Source: Streptomyces rapamycinicus NRRL 5491 (GTDB lineage Bacteria > Actinomycetota > Actinomycetes > Streptomycetales > Streptomycetaceae). Taken from it: a stretch of 64,000 bases of DNA. The DNA lies in assembly GCF_024298965.1 (NCBI RefSeq), contig NZ_CP085193.1, forward strand, positions 2,976,001 through 3,040,000, in the 5' to 3' direction. The notes under the pieces were generated by a model. That model did no database searches, was not told the origin of the DNA, and saw only the letters and a list, made by a program, of their open reading frames with translations. The first letter of the stretch is position 1. Each line of letters opens with the position of its first letter. Shown here one piece after another: positions 16,634-26,098 of the stretch. The position numbers and the translations under genes were made by a program.

Positions 16634-18673
16634 ATGCGGCTCGTGAGCAATCTGCCGTGCGCCACGGAGGAAGAGGAACACATCACCATCCCCATGTCCG
16701 ACGGCGTTCGCCTGTCGGCGCGCGTCTGGCGTCCCACGTCCTCGGACGAGGAGCCGGTGCCCGCGGTGCTGGAGTACATCCCCTACCGCAAACGGGATCT
16801 GACCTCCGTGCGCGACTCCGTCCACCACCCCTACATCGCCGGTCACGGCTACGCCTGTGTCCGCGTCGACCTGCGGGGCACCGGGGAGTCGGAGGGGGTG
16901 CTGACGGACGAATACCTGGGGCAGGAGCAGACGGACGCCGAGGAGATCCTGGCGTGGCTGGCCGAGCGGCCCTGGTGCGACGGCGCCACCGGCATGATGG
17001 GCATCTCCTGGGGCGCCTTCGCCGCCCTTCAGGTGGCCGCCCGGCGGCCACCGAGCCTGCGCGCCATCGTCATCGCCTCCTTCACCGACGACCGGTACGC
17101 CGATGACATGCACTACATGGGCGGTGCGCTGCTGTCCGACAACCTCGCCGAGGCGGGCACCATGTTCGCCTACGCCACCTGCCCGCCGGACCCGGCGGTG
17201 GTCGGCGAGCGCTGGCGCGGGATGTGGCACGAGCGGCTGGAGAACGCCCGCCCCTGGGTGCTGGAGTGGCTGCGCCACCAGCGCCGCGACGACTACTGGC
17301 GGCACGCCTCGGTGTGCGAGGACTACCAGGCCGTGCGGTGCCCCGTGCTGGCCTCCAGCGGCTGGGCGGACGGCTACTCCAACGCCGTGACCCGGCTGCT
17401 CGGCAATCTGGACGTACCGCGCAAGGGCCTGATCGGGCCGTGGTCGCACAAGTATCCGCACCTGGGCGAGCCGGGTCCGGCCATCGGCTACCTCCAGGAG
17501 GTGGTGCGGTGGTGGGACCACTGGCTGAAGGGCGTGGACAACGGCGTCATGGACGGGCCCATGCTGTGGACGTGGATGCAGGACAGCGTGCCACCGTCCA
17601 CCTCCTACGAGGAGCGCCCCGGCCGCTGGATCGCCGAGCCCCGGTGGCCCTCCCCCAACGTCGAGCCGGTGGTGCACCCGCTCACCGGATATCGCATCGC
17701 CGACCCCGGTGACACACCTCCCGGCCAGGAGGCGCGGGGCGAGCCGCTGACCGTCCAGTCTCCGCTGTCCGTCGGCCAGTTCGCGGGCAAGTGGGCCTCG
17801 TACAACGCGCCTCCGGATCTGCCGTACGACCAGCGGGAGGAGGACGGCGGTTCGCTCGTGTTCCAGACCGATCCGCTCACCGAGCGGGTGGAGATCCTCG
17901 GCTCGCCCTCCGTCGAGCTGGAGCTGTCGGCCAGTGAACCGGTCGCCATGGTCGCCGCCCGGCTCTCCGACGTGGCTCCGGACGGCCGCGCCACCCGGGT
18001 CACCTACGGTCTGCTCAACATCGCCCACCGCGAGACCGTCGGCGACCCCGAACCCCTGGAGCCCGGCCGGCGCTACCGCGCCCGGGTGCGGCTCAATGGC
18101 GTGGCCCAGGCGTTCCCGCCCGGTCACCGCATCCGGTTGTCGCTGTCCACGTCGTACTGGCCGCTCGCCTGGCCCCCGCCCCGGCCGGCGCTGCTGACCG
18201 TGTACGAGGCCGACAGCGCCCTCACGCTGCCGCTGCGCCGGACCTCCGCGGGCGAGGACCGGCCCCAGCGCCCGTTCGGGGAGCCCGAGGGCACGCCGCC
18301 CGCCGCCACCACCCGGATCACGCCCCACGAGGAGCGCTGGGACGTCAAGCGCGATCTGGTCGGCTACCGGTCCGAGTTGGAGATCGTCAAGGACGCGGGC
18401 ACCCTGCGCTTCGACGACATCGGGCTGGACGTCGGCCGCCGGGCGTACGAGCGCTACACGGCGGTCGCGGACGACTTCGGCTCGGTCGGTGGCGAGTCGA
18501 CCTGGACCATGCGTTTCCACCGCGACGACTGGGATGTGCGGGTGGTGACGAGCACGGTGCTGCGCTCAAGCGAAACGGAGTTCTTCGTGGACGCCACGCT
18601 GGACGGCTACGAGGGCGACCGGCGGGTCTTCTCGCGCACCTGGAACGAGACGCTGCCCCGGGACGGCCTGTGA
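16634..18673 (+). CDS. CocE/NonD-family acyl hydrolase or X-Pro dipeptidyl-peptidase-like protein
   Basis: 679 residues with GGAAGGAG upstream. ITIPMSDGVRLSARVWRP and VLEYIPYRKRDLTS open the alpha/beta-hydrolase; GMMGISWGAFAALQVAAR is the GxSxG nucleophile elbow, and GPWSHKYPHLGEPGPAIGY supplies the late His. The C-terminal half is the jelly-roll X-Pro-peptidase domain (GSPSVELELSASEPVAMV, GHRIRLSLSTSYWP). Members hydrolyse esters or amides such as cocaine, glutaryl-cephalosporins or Pro-peptides. No signal peptide is visible. The substrate is not predictable. Confidence 0.88.
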   Translation: MRLVSNLPCATEEEEHITIPMSDGVRLSARVWRPTSSDEEPVPAVLEYIPYRKRDLTSVRDSVHHPYIAGHGYACVRVDLRGTGESEGVLTDEYLGQEQTDAEEILAWLAERPWCDGATGMMGISWGAFAALQVAARRPPSLRAIVIASFTDDRYADDMHYMGGALLSDNLAEAGTMFAYATCPPDPAVVGERWRGMWHERLENARPWVLEWLRHQRRDDYWRHASVCEDYQAVRCPVLASSGWADGYSNAVTRLLGNLDVPRKGLIGPWSHKYPHLGEPGPAIGYLQEVVRWWDHWLKGVDNGVMDGPMLWTWMQDSVPPSTSYEERPGRWIAEPRWPSPNVEPVVHPLTGYRIADPGDTPPGQEARGEPLTVQSPLSVGQFAGKWASYNAPPDLPYDQREEDGGSLVFQTDPLTERVEILGSPSVELELSASEPVAMVAARLSDVAPDGRATRVTYGLLNIAHRETVGDPEPLEPGRRYRARVRLNGVAQAFPPGHRIRLSLSTSYWPLAWPPPRPALLTVYEADSALTLPLRRTSAGEDRPQRPFGEPEGTPPAATTRITPHEERWDVKRDLVGYRSELEIVKDAGTLRFDDIGLDVGRRAYERYTAVADDFGSVGGESTWTMRFHRDDWDVRVVTSTVLRSSETEFFVDATLDGYEGDRRVFSRTWNETLPRDGL

Positions 18674-18728
18674 CTCTTCCCGGACATCGCACGCGCACGT
18701 CACGCTCTGCCGGGGGTACTCGCCGCTG

Positions 18729-19382
18729 ATGGTGTTCAAAACGCCTCCAGGCGTGTACGCCCCGCAGGACGACACATGGCTGTTGTCCGAGGCCCTGCTG
18801 CGGGAGGACATCACGGCCGAGACGGCGGTGCTGGACGTGGGGACCGGCAGCGGGGCCCTGGCGCTCGCCGCGGCCGGACGCGGCGCGGCCCAGGTGACCG
18901 CGGTCGATGTCTCACCGCTCGCCGTGGGCGCCACATGGCTGCGCGCCCGCCTCAAAGGGCTGCCGGTGCGTGTCCTCCAGGGCGATCTGCTGACCCCGGT
19001 CGCCGACAACAGATTCGATCTCATCGTCGCCAATCCGCCGTATGTGCCGTTGGCGGGGCGGCGGATCCGCCGGGGCCGTGGCGTGGCCTGGCGGGCCGGT
19101 GCCGACGGGCGGGCGGTGGTCGACCGGATCTGCCGCGACGCGCCTCCCCTGCTGCGCCCCGGCGGAGTGCTGCTCCTGGTGCACTCTGCGCTGTGCGGCC
19201 CGGATCGTACGGTGGAGCGGTTGGCGGGGGCGGGGCTGCGGGCGACCGTGGCCGACCGCCGCACGATCCCCTTCGGGCCGGTGCTGCGCGAGCAGGCCCC
19301 CTGGCTGGAGGCCCATGGGCTGATCCCCCCGGGCGAGACGAAGGAAGAGCTGGTGGTGATCCGTGCCGAACGACAAGTGTGA
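18729..19382 (+). CDS. HemK2/MTQ2-like protein methyltransferase
   Basis: 217 residues. GVYAPQDDTWLLSEAL is the usual opening of the HemK2/MTQ2-type group, VLDVGTGSGALALAAAG is the SAM loop, and FDLIVANPPYVPL contains the NPPY signature for methylating a planar amide or amine. The final residues, HGLIPPGETKEELVVIRAER, also fit. In relatives the target is a Gln or Lys of a translation factor; the target here is unknown. Its last 20 bp overlap the CDGSH gene, so the two are likely co-translated. Confidence 0.85.
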   Translation: MVFKTPPGVYAPQDDTWLLSEALLREDITAETAVLDVGTGSGALALAAAGRGAAQVTAVDVSPLAVGATWLRARLKGLPVRVLQGDLLTPVADNRFDLIVANPPYVPLAGRRIRRGRGVAWRAGADGRAVVDRICRDAPPLLRPGGVLLLVHSALCGPDRTVERLAGAGLRATVADRRTIPFGPVLREQAPWLEAHGLIPPGETKEELVVIRAERQV

Positions 19383-19593
19383 TCACACGGTGGGCGTGCG
19401 GATGGGGACCGACGGCCCGATGCTGATCGAGGGACCGGTCGAGGTCACGCTGCCCGATGGCAGCGTGGTGCGCTCCGACCGCTTCACGGCGGCCGTGTGC
19501 CTGTGCGGCCGCAGCGCGCGCTACCCGTGGTGCGACACCAGCCACCGCCGCAGACCGCCGAGGTCACGGCGCGGAGCGGGCCCGGAGCAGTAG
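19363..19593 (+). CDS. CDGSH-type iron-sulfur protein
   Basis: 76 residues from GTG at 19363, inside the end of the methyltransferase gene. The motif CLCGRSARYPWCDTSH (about residues 46-61) matches the CDGSH 2Fe-2S signature, with three Cys and one His as ligands and Thr in place of the Gly of CDGSH. One motif in a small protein suggests a dimer, as in other single-CDGSH proteins. Bacterial members are thought to handle clusters or electrons; the exact role is unknown. The overlap with a HemK-like gene is conserved in my experience of Streptomyces, but I cannot check this here. Confidence 0.85.
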   Translation: MPNDKCDHTVGVRMGTDGPMLIEGPVEVTLPDGSVVRSDRFTAAVCLCGRSARYPWCDTSHRRRPPRSRRGAGPEQ

Positions 19594-19715
19594 CTCCGTA
19601 GCGGGCCCGGACGTATGCTCATATGCGCGCTCGGAAGTACGGAACGCCGCCCGGTCTCCGGACGGCGCGCGATCATCCGACGTCTGGAATATGTCAGGTG
19701 GGGCACTCATCACGG

Positions 19716-20720
19716 ATGCGCTGTGGAGTGCTCGACATCGGATCCCGTACCGTCCATCTCAAGATCGCCGACCTTTTCCCGGGCAGACCCCCGGAGCCGG
19801 TGGTCTCGTGGAAACAGCCGGTCCGCCTGGCCGACGCGACCGATCGCCAGGGGGTGATCCCCCGCGAGGCGATCCGGTCCCTGGTCGCCGCCGTCACCGC
19901 GAGTGCCGCGGCCGCGTCCGCCCACCACGTCGACCGCCTGATCCCCTTCGCCACCTCGGCGGTGCGGGACGCGACCAACCGGGACGCGGTGCTCGACGAG
20001 ATCGAGGCCGCCACCGGTATCCGGGTGGGTTTCATGAGCGGCGTGGAGGAGGCACGGCTGACGTTCAGGGCGGCGCGCGGCTGGCTCGGCTGGTCGGCGG
20101 GGCGGATACTGCTCCTCGACATCGGCGGCGGCTCCCTGGAGATCGCCTGCGGAAGCGGTACGGACCCCGCTCTCGCCATCTCCCTGCCGCTGGGCGCCGA
20201 CCGGCTCACCCGCCACCATCTGCCCGATGCCACGCCGGTGCGGAAGCGGGACGTCAAGGCGTTGCGCCGGCACGTACGCGCCACCCTCGGCCAGGGCACC
20301 GCCGAACTGCGCGCACAGCCCGCGCCCCTCTCCTGCGTCGCCACGTCCAGGACGTTCGCCCAGCTGGCCCGCCTCGCCGGAACCCCGCAGCCCGGCAAGG
20401 GTCTGCCCACGGTCCACAGTCTCAGCCGTAAGGAGCTGGTGCCCTGGGTGTCACGGCTCGCGGGCAAAACGGACCGGCAGCGGGCGAAGCTGCGCGGAAT
20501 CTCCGCCTCCAGGGCGCATCAGTGCCTGGCCGGTGCCATCGTCGCGGAGGCCGTCATGGAAGTCATGGCGGTGAAACGACTCACCATCTGCCCATGGGCC
20601 TTGCGCGAGGGCGTTCTGCTCGACCATCTCTCCCGCCTCGAGGGCGAACATCCGGAGTTCACGACCACGCCGTTCGTGCCCACACCGCGCGCGATCCGCG
20701 CGCTCCCCCAGGAGGCGTAA
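19716..20720 (+). CDS. Ppx/GppA-family phosphatase
   Basis: 334 residues from ATG at 19716. The first actin-fold phosphate loop is MRCGVLDIGSRTVHLKIADL (most relatives have GSNT), then IPFATSAVRDATN, FMSGVEEARLTFRA and the second loop LLLDIGGGSLEIACG. RAHQCLAGAIVAEAVM and CPWALREGVLLDHL close the domain. At 334 residues it is the short form without an HD domain. It should hydrolyse polyphosphate or (p)ppGpp. Arg replaces Asn in the first loop, which could alter catalysis. Confidence 0.88.
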   Translation: MRCGVLDIGSRTVHLKIADLFPGRPPEPVVSWKQPVRLADATDRQGVIPREAIRSLVAAVTASAAAASAHHVDRLIPFATSAVRDATNRDAVLDEIEAATGIRVGFMSGVEEARLTFRAARGWLGWSAGRILLLDIGGGSLEIACGSGTDPALAISLPLGADRLTRHHLPDATPVRKRDVKALRRHVRATLGQGTAELRAQPAPLSCVATSRTFAQLARLAGTPQPGKGLPTVHSLSRKELVPWVSRLAGKTDRQRAKLRGISASRAHQCLAGAIVAEAVMEVMAVKRLTICPWALREGVLLDHLSRLEGEHPEFTTTPFVPTPRAIRALPQEA

Positions 20721-20782
20721 CCTGGCCGGAGGGCCGGGGGAGCGCACCGCGACGAAGAAGCGCGAACCCGGGAGTGGTGCCC

Positions 20783-21700
20783 ATGGTGACGATCCTGCTG
20801 TCGATCATGTTCGCTCTGCTCGCGGCCGGCAGCAATGCGCTCGGAACGGTATTGCAGCGGCGCGCGGCGCTCACCGTTCCCGCGTCACCGTCATTGCGCA
20901 TCGGGCTGATCCGCGACCTCGTGCACACTCCCGTCTGGTTCGGCGGAATGCTCGGCGTCATCTTCGCCGCCCTCTTTCAAGCGCTCGCTCTGGCCACCGG
21001 ATCACTGGCCGCCGTACAGCCCATTTTCATTCTCGAACTCCCCCTCGCCCTGGTGATCGGAGGAATGGTCTTTCATGTCGGGCTGTCCCGGAAGGCATGG
21101 CTCTGTGTGGTCTGCATCGTGGCCGGACTGGCTCTGGTCCTCCTCTCGCTGGCGCCCACCGGAGGGCGTGAACAGGTGCCCGGGATCTGGTGGCTGCCCG
21201 CGCTCGCGGTCACCGGAGGGATCGGTACCACCCTCGTGCTCACCGGTCTGCGGCGCCCCGCCGGTCTGATGCGCGCGGCCTCGCTCGCGGCGGCGGCGGC
21301 CATCGGAAACGCCGTCACCGCGGCATTGGTCAAGTCGGCCATGAACATCCTCTCCGCTCAGGGCGCCGTGGCCTTCTTCACCGCATGGCAGACGTACAGC
21401 TTCGCGGCCGTCGGCGCCTTTTCGCTGTTCCTGCTCGGCGTGGCCATGCAAGGGGGCCCGCTCATCGGCTCGCAGCCCGCTCTGACGCTGGGCGACGCCT
21501 CGGTGAGTTTCTGTCTCGGTGTGACGCTCTACGGGGAGCAGCCGCGCGCCGGATTCTGGCTCGTACCGGCGCTGATGGGGCTGGGTGTGCTCCTCTACGG
21601 AGTCTTCGGGCTGTCCCACACCCGATGCCTCGCCCAGTGCCTCGGCCCGGGCCGGGACGAGCTCGATGCCATGGGGCAGCCCGCCACGGCGCGCGGGTGA
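20783..21700 (+). CDS. DMT-superfamily integral membrane protein
   Basis: 305 residues with about nine to ten hydrophobic helices, starting MVTILLSIMFALLAAGSNAL and including GVIFAALFQALALATGSLAA, AWLCVVCIVAGLALVLLSLA and VPALMGLGVLLYGVFGLS. GSLAAVQPIFILELPLALVI is typical of the EamA-like/NIPA-like transporter fold. GGGAG-like GGGAG lies nine bases before ATG at 20783. The cargo is unknown. It is 62 bp after the Ppx/GppA gene in the same direction. Confidence 0.8.
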   Translation: MVTILLSIMFALLAAGSNALGTVLQRRAALTVPASPSLRIGLIRDLVHTPVWFGGMLGVIFAALFQALALATGSLAAVQPIFILELPLALVIGGMVFHVGLSRKAWLCVVCIVAGLALVLLSLAPTGGREQVPGIWWLPALAVTGGIGTTLVLTGLRRPAGLMRAASLAAAAAIGNAVTAALVKSAMNILSAQGAVAFFTAWQTYSFAAVGAFSLFLLGVAMQGGPLIGSQPALTLGDASVSFCLGVTLYGEQPRAGFWLVPALMGLGVLLYGVFGLSHTRCLAQCLGPGRDELDAMGQPATARG

Positions 21701-21717
21701 TATCGCCGGTAGAATCG

Positions 21718-21800
21718 TCAATACGGCGAAGTCGAGTATTTCGGACACAGCGCGCGGTGTGGCATCGGACCTCTACGAGCTACTGGAGGGTCGCAAGTGA
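21718..21800 (+). pseudogene. Possible HAD hydrolase C-terminal remnant
   Basis: A short open stretch ends in SDLYELLEGRK and overlaps the next gene as GTGA (TGA at 21798-21800, GTG at 21797). Beta-phosphoglucomutase-like HAD proteins commonly end in DL-x-ELL, and such a gene normally precedes GH65 phosphorylases in actinomycetes. No other part of the HAD domain can be recognised upstream. This is inference from a short tail and from the translational-coupling overlap. Confidence 0.3.
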
Positions 21801-24142
21801 TCAGCCACCACGCCTATGCCGTCGAGCCCTGGTGTCTGCGCGAGACCGAGCTCAACCTGGACGTACTGGCCCAGAGCGAATCCGTCTTCTCGGTGTCCAA
21901 CGGGCATGTCGGCTGGCGCGGCAACCTCGACGAGGGCGAGCCGCACGCCCTGCCCGGCAGCTATCTCAACGGTGTGCACGAGCAGCATCCGCTGCCGTAC
22001 GCGGAGGGCGGTTACGGATTCCCCGAGTCCGGCCAGACGGTCATCAACGTGACCAACGGCAAGCTGATCCGGCTGCTGGTCGACGACGAACCGTTCGACC
22101 TGCGCTACGGGCGGTTGCGCTCCCATGAGCGGGTGCTCGATCTGCGTACCGGACTGCTCCACCGCGTCTGCGAGTGGACCTCACCGGTCGGCAAGGCGGT
22201 GCGGGTGCGCTCCACCAGGATGATCTCCTTCAGCCAGCGCGCCATCGCCGCGGTCGCCTACGAAGTGGAGCCGCTGGACGACCGGACCAACGTGGTCGTG
22301 CAGTCGGAGCTCGTCGCCAATGAGCAACTGCCCACGCTCAGCGGCGATCCCCGGGTCGGCGCCGCCCTGGAGTCATGCCTGCTGCCCGAGGAGAACTTCG
22401 CGCGCGACCTGCGGCTGCGCCTGGTACACCGTACGGCGGCGAGCGGGCAGCGGGTCGCGGCCGCCGCCGACCACGTGGTGCGGGGCCCCGGATCCACCCG
22501 TACCTCCGGCGAGAGCACGGATGACGTGGGCCGCGTGACCGTCACCGCCGTGCTCGACCCCGGCGAGCGGCTGCGCGTCGAGAAGTTCGTGGCGTACGGC
22601 TGGTCCGGATTCCGCTCGCTGCCCGCCGTCCGGGACCAGGTCGAGGCCGCGCTCAGCAGTGCGCGCAACACCGGCTGGCAGGGCCTGGTCGACCAGCAGC
22701 GGGAGTTCCTCGACGGCTTCTGGCACCACTCCGACATCGAGGTCGACGGTGACGCGGAGATCCAGCAGGCCGTGCGCTTCGCCCTCTTCCACGTACTCCA
22801 GGCGGGCACCCGGGCCGAACAGCGGGCGATCCCGGCCAAGGGCCTGACCGGCTCCGGCTACGACGGACACGCCTTCTGGGACACCGAGGCGTTCGTGCTG
22901 CCGCTGCTCACCTACGCCTCGCCGAACTGCGTCGCCGAGGCCCTGCACTGGCGGCAGAACACCCTGCCCGCGGCGCGGGAGCGCGCCCGGCAGCTCGGAC
23001 TGCGGGGTGCGGCCTTCCCATGGCGCACGATCGACGGCGCGGAGTGCTCCGGGTACTGGCCGGCCGGAACCGCGGCCTTCCACATCAACGCGGATATCGC
23101 GGCGGCCGTCGTGCGCTACGTCCGGGCCTCCGGCGACACGGACTTCGAGCGGCGGACGGGGGTGGAGCTGCTGGTGGAGACGGCCCGGCTGTGGCGCTCC
23201 CTCGGCCATCACGACTCCGGGGGGCGCTTCCACATCGACGGCGTCACCGGCCCCGACGAGTACAGCGCGCTCGCGAACGACAACGCGTACACCAACCTCA
23301 TGGCCCGGGCCAATCTGCGGGCCGCGGCGGATGCGGCCGAGCGCCACTCGGCGGAGGCCGCGGCGCTCGGTGTCGACGAGGCGGAGGCCGCCGCATGGCG
23401 CGATGCCGCCAGGGCGATGTCCGTGCCGTACGTCCACGCGCTGGGCCTCCATGAGCAGTCGGCGGGCTACACCGGGCTCGACGTATGGGACTTCGAGGGC
23501 ACGCCACCCGAGCACTATCCGCTGATGCTGCACTTCCCGTACTTCGACCTGTACCGGAAACAGGTGGTCAAACAGGCGGACCTGGTGCTGGCGATGTTCC
23601 TGTGCGGCGATGCCTTCGAACGCGACCAGAAGGCGCGGAACTTCGCCTACTACGAGCCGCTGACCGTCCGGGACTCCTCGCTGTCGGCCTGTGTGCAGTG
23701 TGTGATGGCCGCCGAAGTGGGCCATCTGCGCCTGGCCTACGACTACTTGGGCGAGGCCGCGCTGATGGACCTGGCCGACCTGGAGAAGAACACCCGCGAC
23801 GGACTGCACATCGCCTCGCTGGCGGGCACCTGGATCGGACTGGTCGCCGGTTTCGGCGGGCTGCGCGACTACGGGGACGTCCTGTACTTCGCGCCCCGGC
23901 TTCCCGAGAGCCTCCACCGGCTGGCCTTCTCGCTGCGGGTCCGGCAGAGCTGTCTGCGGGTCGACATCACGGGCTCGCAGGTCACCTATGCGTTGCGGCA
24001 AGGCGACCCCGTCCGGATCAGCCACGGCGGCGAGCTCATCACCCTCTCCGAGGACACCCCGCAGACCCGCCCGCTCGCCCCGCCGACCGCCCTCCCCGAG
24101 CCCGCCCAGCCACCGGGCCGACGGCCCGGACCACGCCGCTGA
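21797..24142 (+). CDS. GH65 family glycoside phosphorylase/hydrolase
   Basis: 781 residues from GTG at 21797 with GGAGG upstream. The N-terminal beta-sandwich starts VEPWCLRETELNLDVLAQSE and NGHVGWRGNLDEGEPHA. The (alpha/alpha)6 barrel has GYDGHAFWDTEAFVLPLL, FPWRTIDGAECSGYWPAG and IDGVTGPDEYSALANDNAYT, where the Glu (about residue 487) is the general acid. KQADLVLAMFL and SSLSACVQCVMAAEVGHL complete the phosphate-binding region. Members phosphorolyse trehalose, kojibiose, nigerose or maltose to beta-glucose-1-phosphate. The usual neighbouring beta-phosphoglucomutase is missing. Confidence 0.92.
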   Translation: MISHHAYAVEPWCLRETELNLDVLAQSESVFSVSNGHVGWRGNLDEGEPHALPGSYLNGVHEQHPLPYAEGGYGFPESGQTVINVTNGKLIRLLVDDEPFDLRYGRLRSHERVLDLRTGLLHRVCEWTSPVGKAVRVRSTRMISFSQRAIAAVAYEVEPLDDRTNVVVQSELVANEQLPTLSGDPRVGAALESCLLPEENFARDLRLRLVHRTAASGQRVAAAADHVVRGPGSTRTSGESTDDVGRVTVTAVLDPGERLRVEKFVAYGWSGFRSLPAVRDQVEAALSSARNTGWQGLVDQQREFLDGFWHHSDIEVDGDAEIQQAVRFALFHVLQAGTRAEQRAIPAKGLTGSGYDGHAFWDTEAFVLPLLTYASPNCVAEALHWRQNTLPAARERARQLGLRGAAFPWRTIDGAECSGYWPAGTAAFHINADIAAAVVRYVRASGDTDFERRTGVELLVETARLWRSLGHHDSGGRFHIDGVTGPDEYSALANDNAYTNLMARANLRAAADAAERHSAEAAALGVDEAEAAAWRDAARAMSVPYVHALGLHEQSAGYTGLDVWDFEGTPPEHYPLMLHFPYFDLYRKQVVKQADLVLAMFLCGDAFERDQKARNFAYYEPLTVRDSSLSACVQCVMAAEVGHLRLAYDYLGEAALMDLADLEKNTRDGLHIASLAGTWIGLVAGFGGLRDYGDVLYFAPRLPESLHRLAFSLRVRQSCLRVDITGSQVTYALRQGDPVRISHGGELITLSEDTPQTRPLAPPTALPEPAQPPGRRPGPRR

Positions 24143-24246
24143 CGCCCCGAACCGCGCCCGGCAACGTCACGTCCGAATCCCGCCAGCGCGACGGGGGCCG
24201 TTCACCCAGGATGGTCGGCAGCAGACCAGTGAGGACGGTCCCGTCA

Positions 24247-25713
24247 ATGATGCGTCGCCCTGCCGCGCCACGGCCCGAAGCCGTACCGGAGCAGGCCCCT
24301 CCGCCCGGCACCGGGTCACGTGGGGCGCGGCCATGGCCGCTGCTGGCGGTGTTGCTGGCCGCGCAGTGCGTCGCCAACGTGGACACCGCCATCGCCAACA
24401 TCGCGGTGCCGTCCATCCAAGCCGATCTCGGTGCCTCCGGTGGTGAGGCCGGACTCGTGATCTCCGGCTATGTGGTCGCGTTCGCGGTGCTGCTCGTCAC
24501 CGGGGCGCGGCTGGGGGCGTCACACGGCCACCGCCGCGTCTTCATCCTGGGGATGGCCGTGTTCACGGCGGCCTCGCTCGCCTGCGCCGCCGCCCCGGAC
24601 CCCGTCGTGCTGATCGTCGCCAGGGTCGTCCAGGGCTCGGGAAGCGCGCTGATGGTGCCCCAAGTGCTCAGTGGCATCCAGCTGCACTTCACCGGCCGGG
24701 ACCGGATCAGGGCCATGGGGTACTACGCCATCGCCCTGTCCGGCGGCGCCGTCGCGGGGCAGAGCCTCGGCGGTGTGCTGATCGCGGCCGACATCCACGG
24801 AATGGGCTGGCGCCCCATCTTCCTGGTCAACGTGCCGCTGGGGCTGCTGCTCATCGCCGCGGCGACGCGCTTGATGCCCGCCGACGACACCTCTCGCCGG
24901 ACACAACGGCTCGACGTGCGGGGCATGCTGGTCCTGTCGACGGCCGTCATGCTGCTCATCGTGCCGCTGATGCTCGGCATGGACCGCGGGTGGCCGGTCT
25001 GGACATGGCTGTGTCTCGCGGCGGGTGGCCCGGCGTTCGTGGTGTTCGGACGGGGCCAGCGGCGGCTGTCCGCCGCCGGAGGACGGCCGTTGATCGCCGA
25101 GCGGGTGATCCGGGAACCGGCCGTGCGCTGGTCCCTCGTGGCACACGGGGTGACCACCATGACCTACTGCGCGCTGCTGTTCGTGCTGGCGCTCTACCTC
25201 CAGGACGGCCTCGGACGCGGACCCGCGTACGCCGGGCTGGCGATGGTCTCGTGGGTCGCCGCGTTCGGCACCGCCGGTCCCCTGCTGGCCCGCCTCCCGC
25301 GGAGCGGCGGGTCGATCCCCGCGCTGGGCTGCCTGATCCTCGCGGTCGCCTACGCCTCGGTGTGCGGCTACCTCCTGACCGGCCACCGCACCGGACCTAC
25401 GCTGTTCGCGCTGCTGGGAGTCGGCGGACTCGGGCTCGGCATCAGCTCCAACTCCCTCATCGGCCTCATGACGTTCGCCCTGCCCAACCGCTACGCCGCC
25501 GACCTCTCCGGCGTCATCAGCACCAACGGCCAGCTGTGCGGGGCACTCGGCGTCGCGGTCCTGGGCAGCGGATACCTGGGTCTGGCCCAGGGCCATTCGC
25601 TCCCCCACGCGGCGCGGGCGTTCGAGGCGGTCCTGCTCGCCTCCGCGGCGCTCTCCTCGCTCGCCGCCGTGGCGGCGCGCAGAGCCACGCGCGCCGCGGA
25701 GGCCGGTGCGTAA
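24247..25713 (+). CDS. MFS drug exporter (DHA2 / EmrB-QacA type)
   Basis: 488 residues from ATG at 24247 (or 24250). The first helix region has QCVANVDTAIANIAVPSIQA, the DHA2 motif D1, followed by GARLGASHGHRRVF (motif A) and ARVVQGSGSALMVPQVL (motif B/C region). About 13-14 hydrophobic segments are visible. DHA2 pumps export drugs or dyes by proton antiport; the substrate is not predictable. It follows the GH65 gene by about 100 bp. No TetR or MarR regulator is adjacent. Confidence 0.88.
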   Translation: MMRRPAAPRPEAVPEQAPPPGTGSRGARPWPLLAVLLAAQCVANVDTAIANIAVPSIQADLGASGGEAGLVISGYVVAFAVLLVTGARLGASHGHRRVFILGMAVFTAASLACAAAPDPVVLIVARVVQGSGSALMVPQVLSGIQLHFTGRDRIRAMGYYAIALSGGAVAGQSLGGVLIAADIHGMGWRPIFLVNVPLGLLLIAAATRLMPADDTSRRTQRLDVRGMLVLSTAVMLLIVPLMLGMDRGWPVWTWLCLAAGGPAFVVFGRGQRRLSAAGGRPLIAERVIREPAVRWSLVAHGVTTMTYCALLFVLALYLQDGLGRGPAYAGLAMVSWVAAFGTAGPLLARLPRSGGSIPALGCLILAVAYASVCGYLLTGHRTGPTLFALLGVGGLGLGISSNSLIGLMTFALPNRYAADLSGVISTNGQLCGALGVAVLGSGYLGLAQGHSLPHAARAFEAVLLASAALSSLAAVAARRATRAAEAGA

Positions 25714-25732
25714 CGGCGGTGGGCTCGTCCGT

Positions 25733-26045
25733 TCAGGTGGTGACCGAGTAGGAGTGGGCCCCTGCCCCCGTCAGGGCGCCCCCGTCGACGATCAGGTACT
25801 CGTCGCGGATCGGACGGCCCGCCAGCCAGGACTCCAGGATCTCGCGGGTACCGGCCGAAGCGGCGCCGGCCGAGTTCGCCGGAGACGCTGCCGAGGAGGT
25901 GGCCCGGGGTGAAGCCGGTCGCCTCGGGAGTGGGCGCGGTCTGGCCGCCCGGGTAGTGGCCGATCGGCGGGAGGTCGTCGCGGGCGTAGGAGGTCGGGTA
26001 TCCGTCGGTGGGGTCGTCGTACAGGACGCAGAGCACCTTGGCCAT
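25733..26045 (-). pseudogene. NAD-dependent formate dehydrogenase, internally deleted
   Basis: The first about 62 residues (MAKVLCVLYDDPTDGYP, YARDDLPPIGHYPGGQT, GHLLGSVSGELG) are the start of NAD-dependent formate dehydrogenase. The frame then shifts directly into the protein's C-terminus: AGTREILESWLAGRPI, RDEYLIVDGGALTGAG, AHSYSVTT, stop. About 290 residues, including the whole NAD and formate sites, are missing between them (junction about 25855-25875). It cannot be functional. It lies beside a LysR gene with a similar internal loss. Confidence 0.85.
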
Positions 26046-26098
26046 GGTCGCGGCTCCTCAACTCCGTTGCTGCCTGGCGCACTTCACGATCCCCGGAG

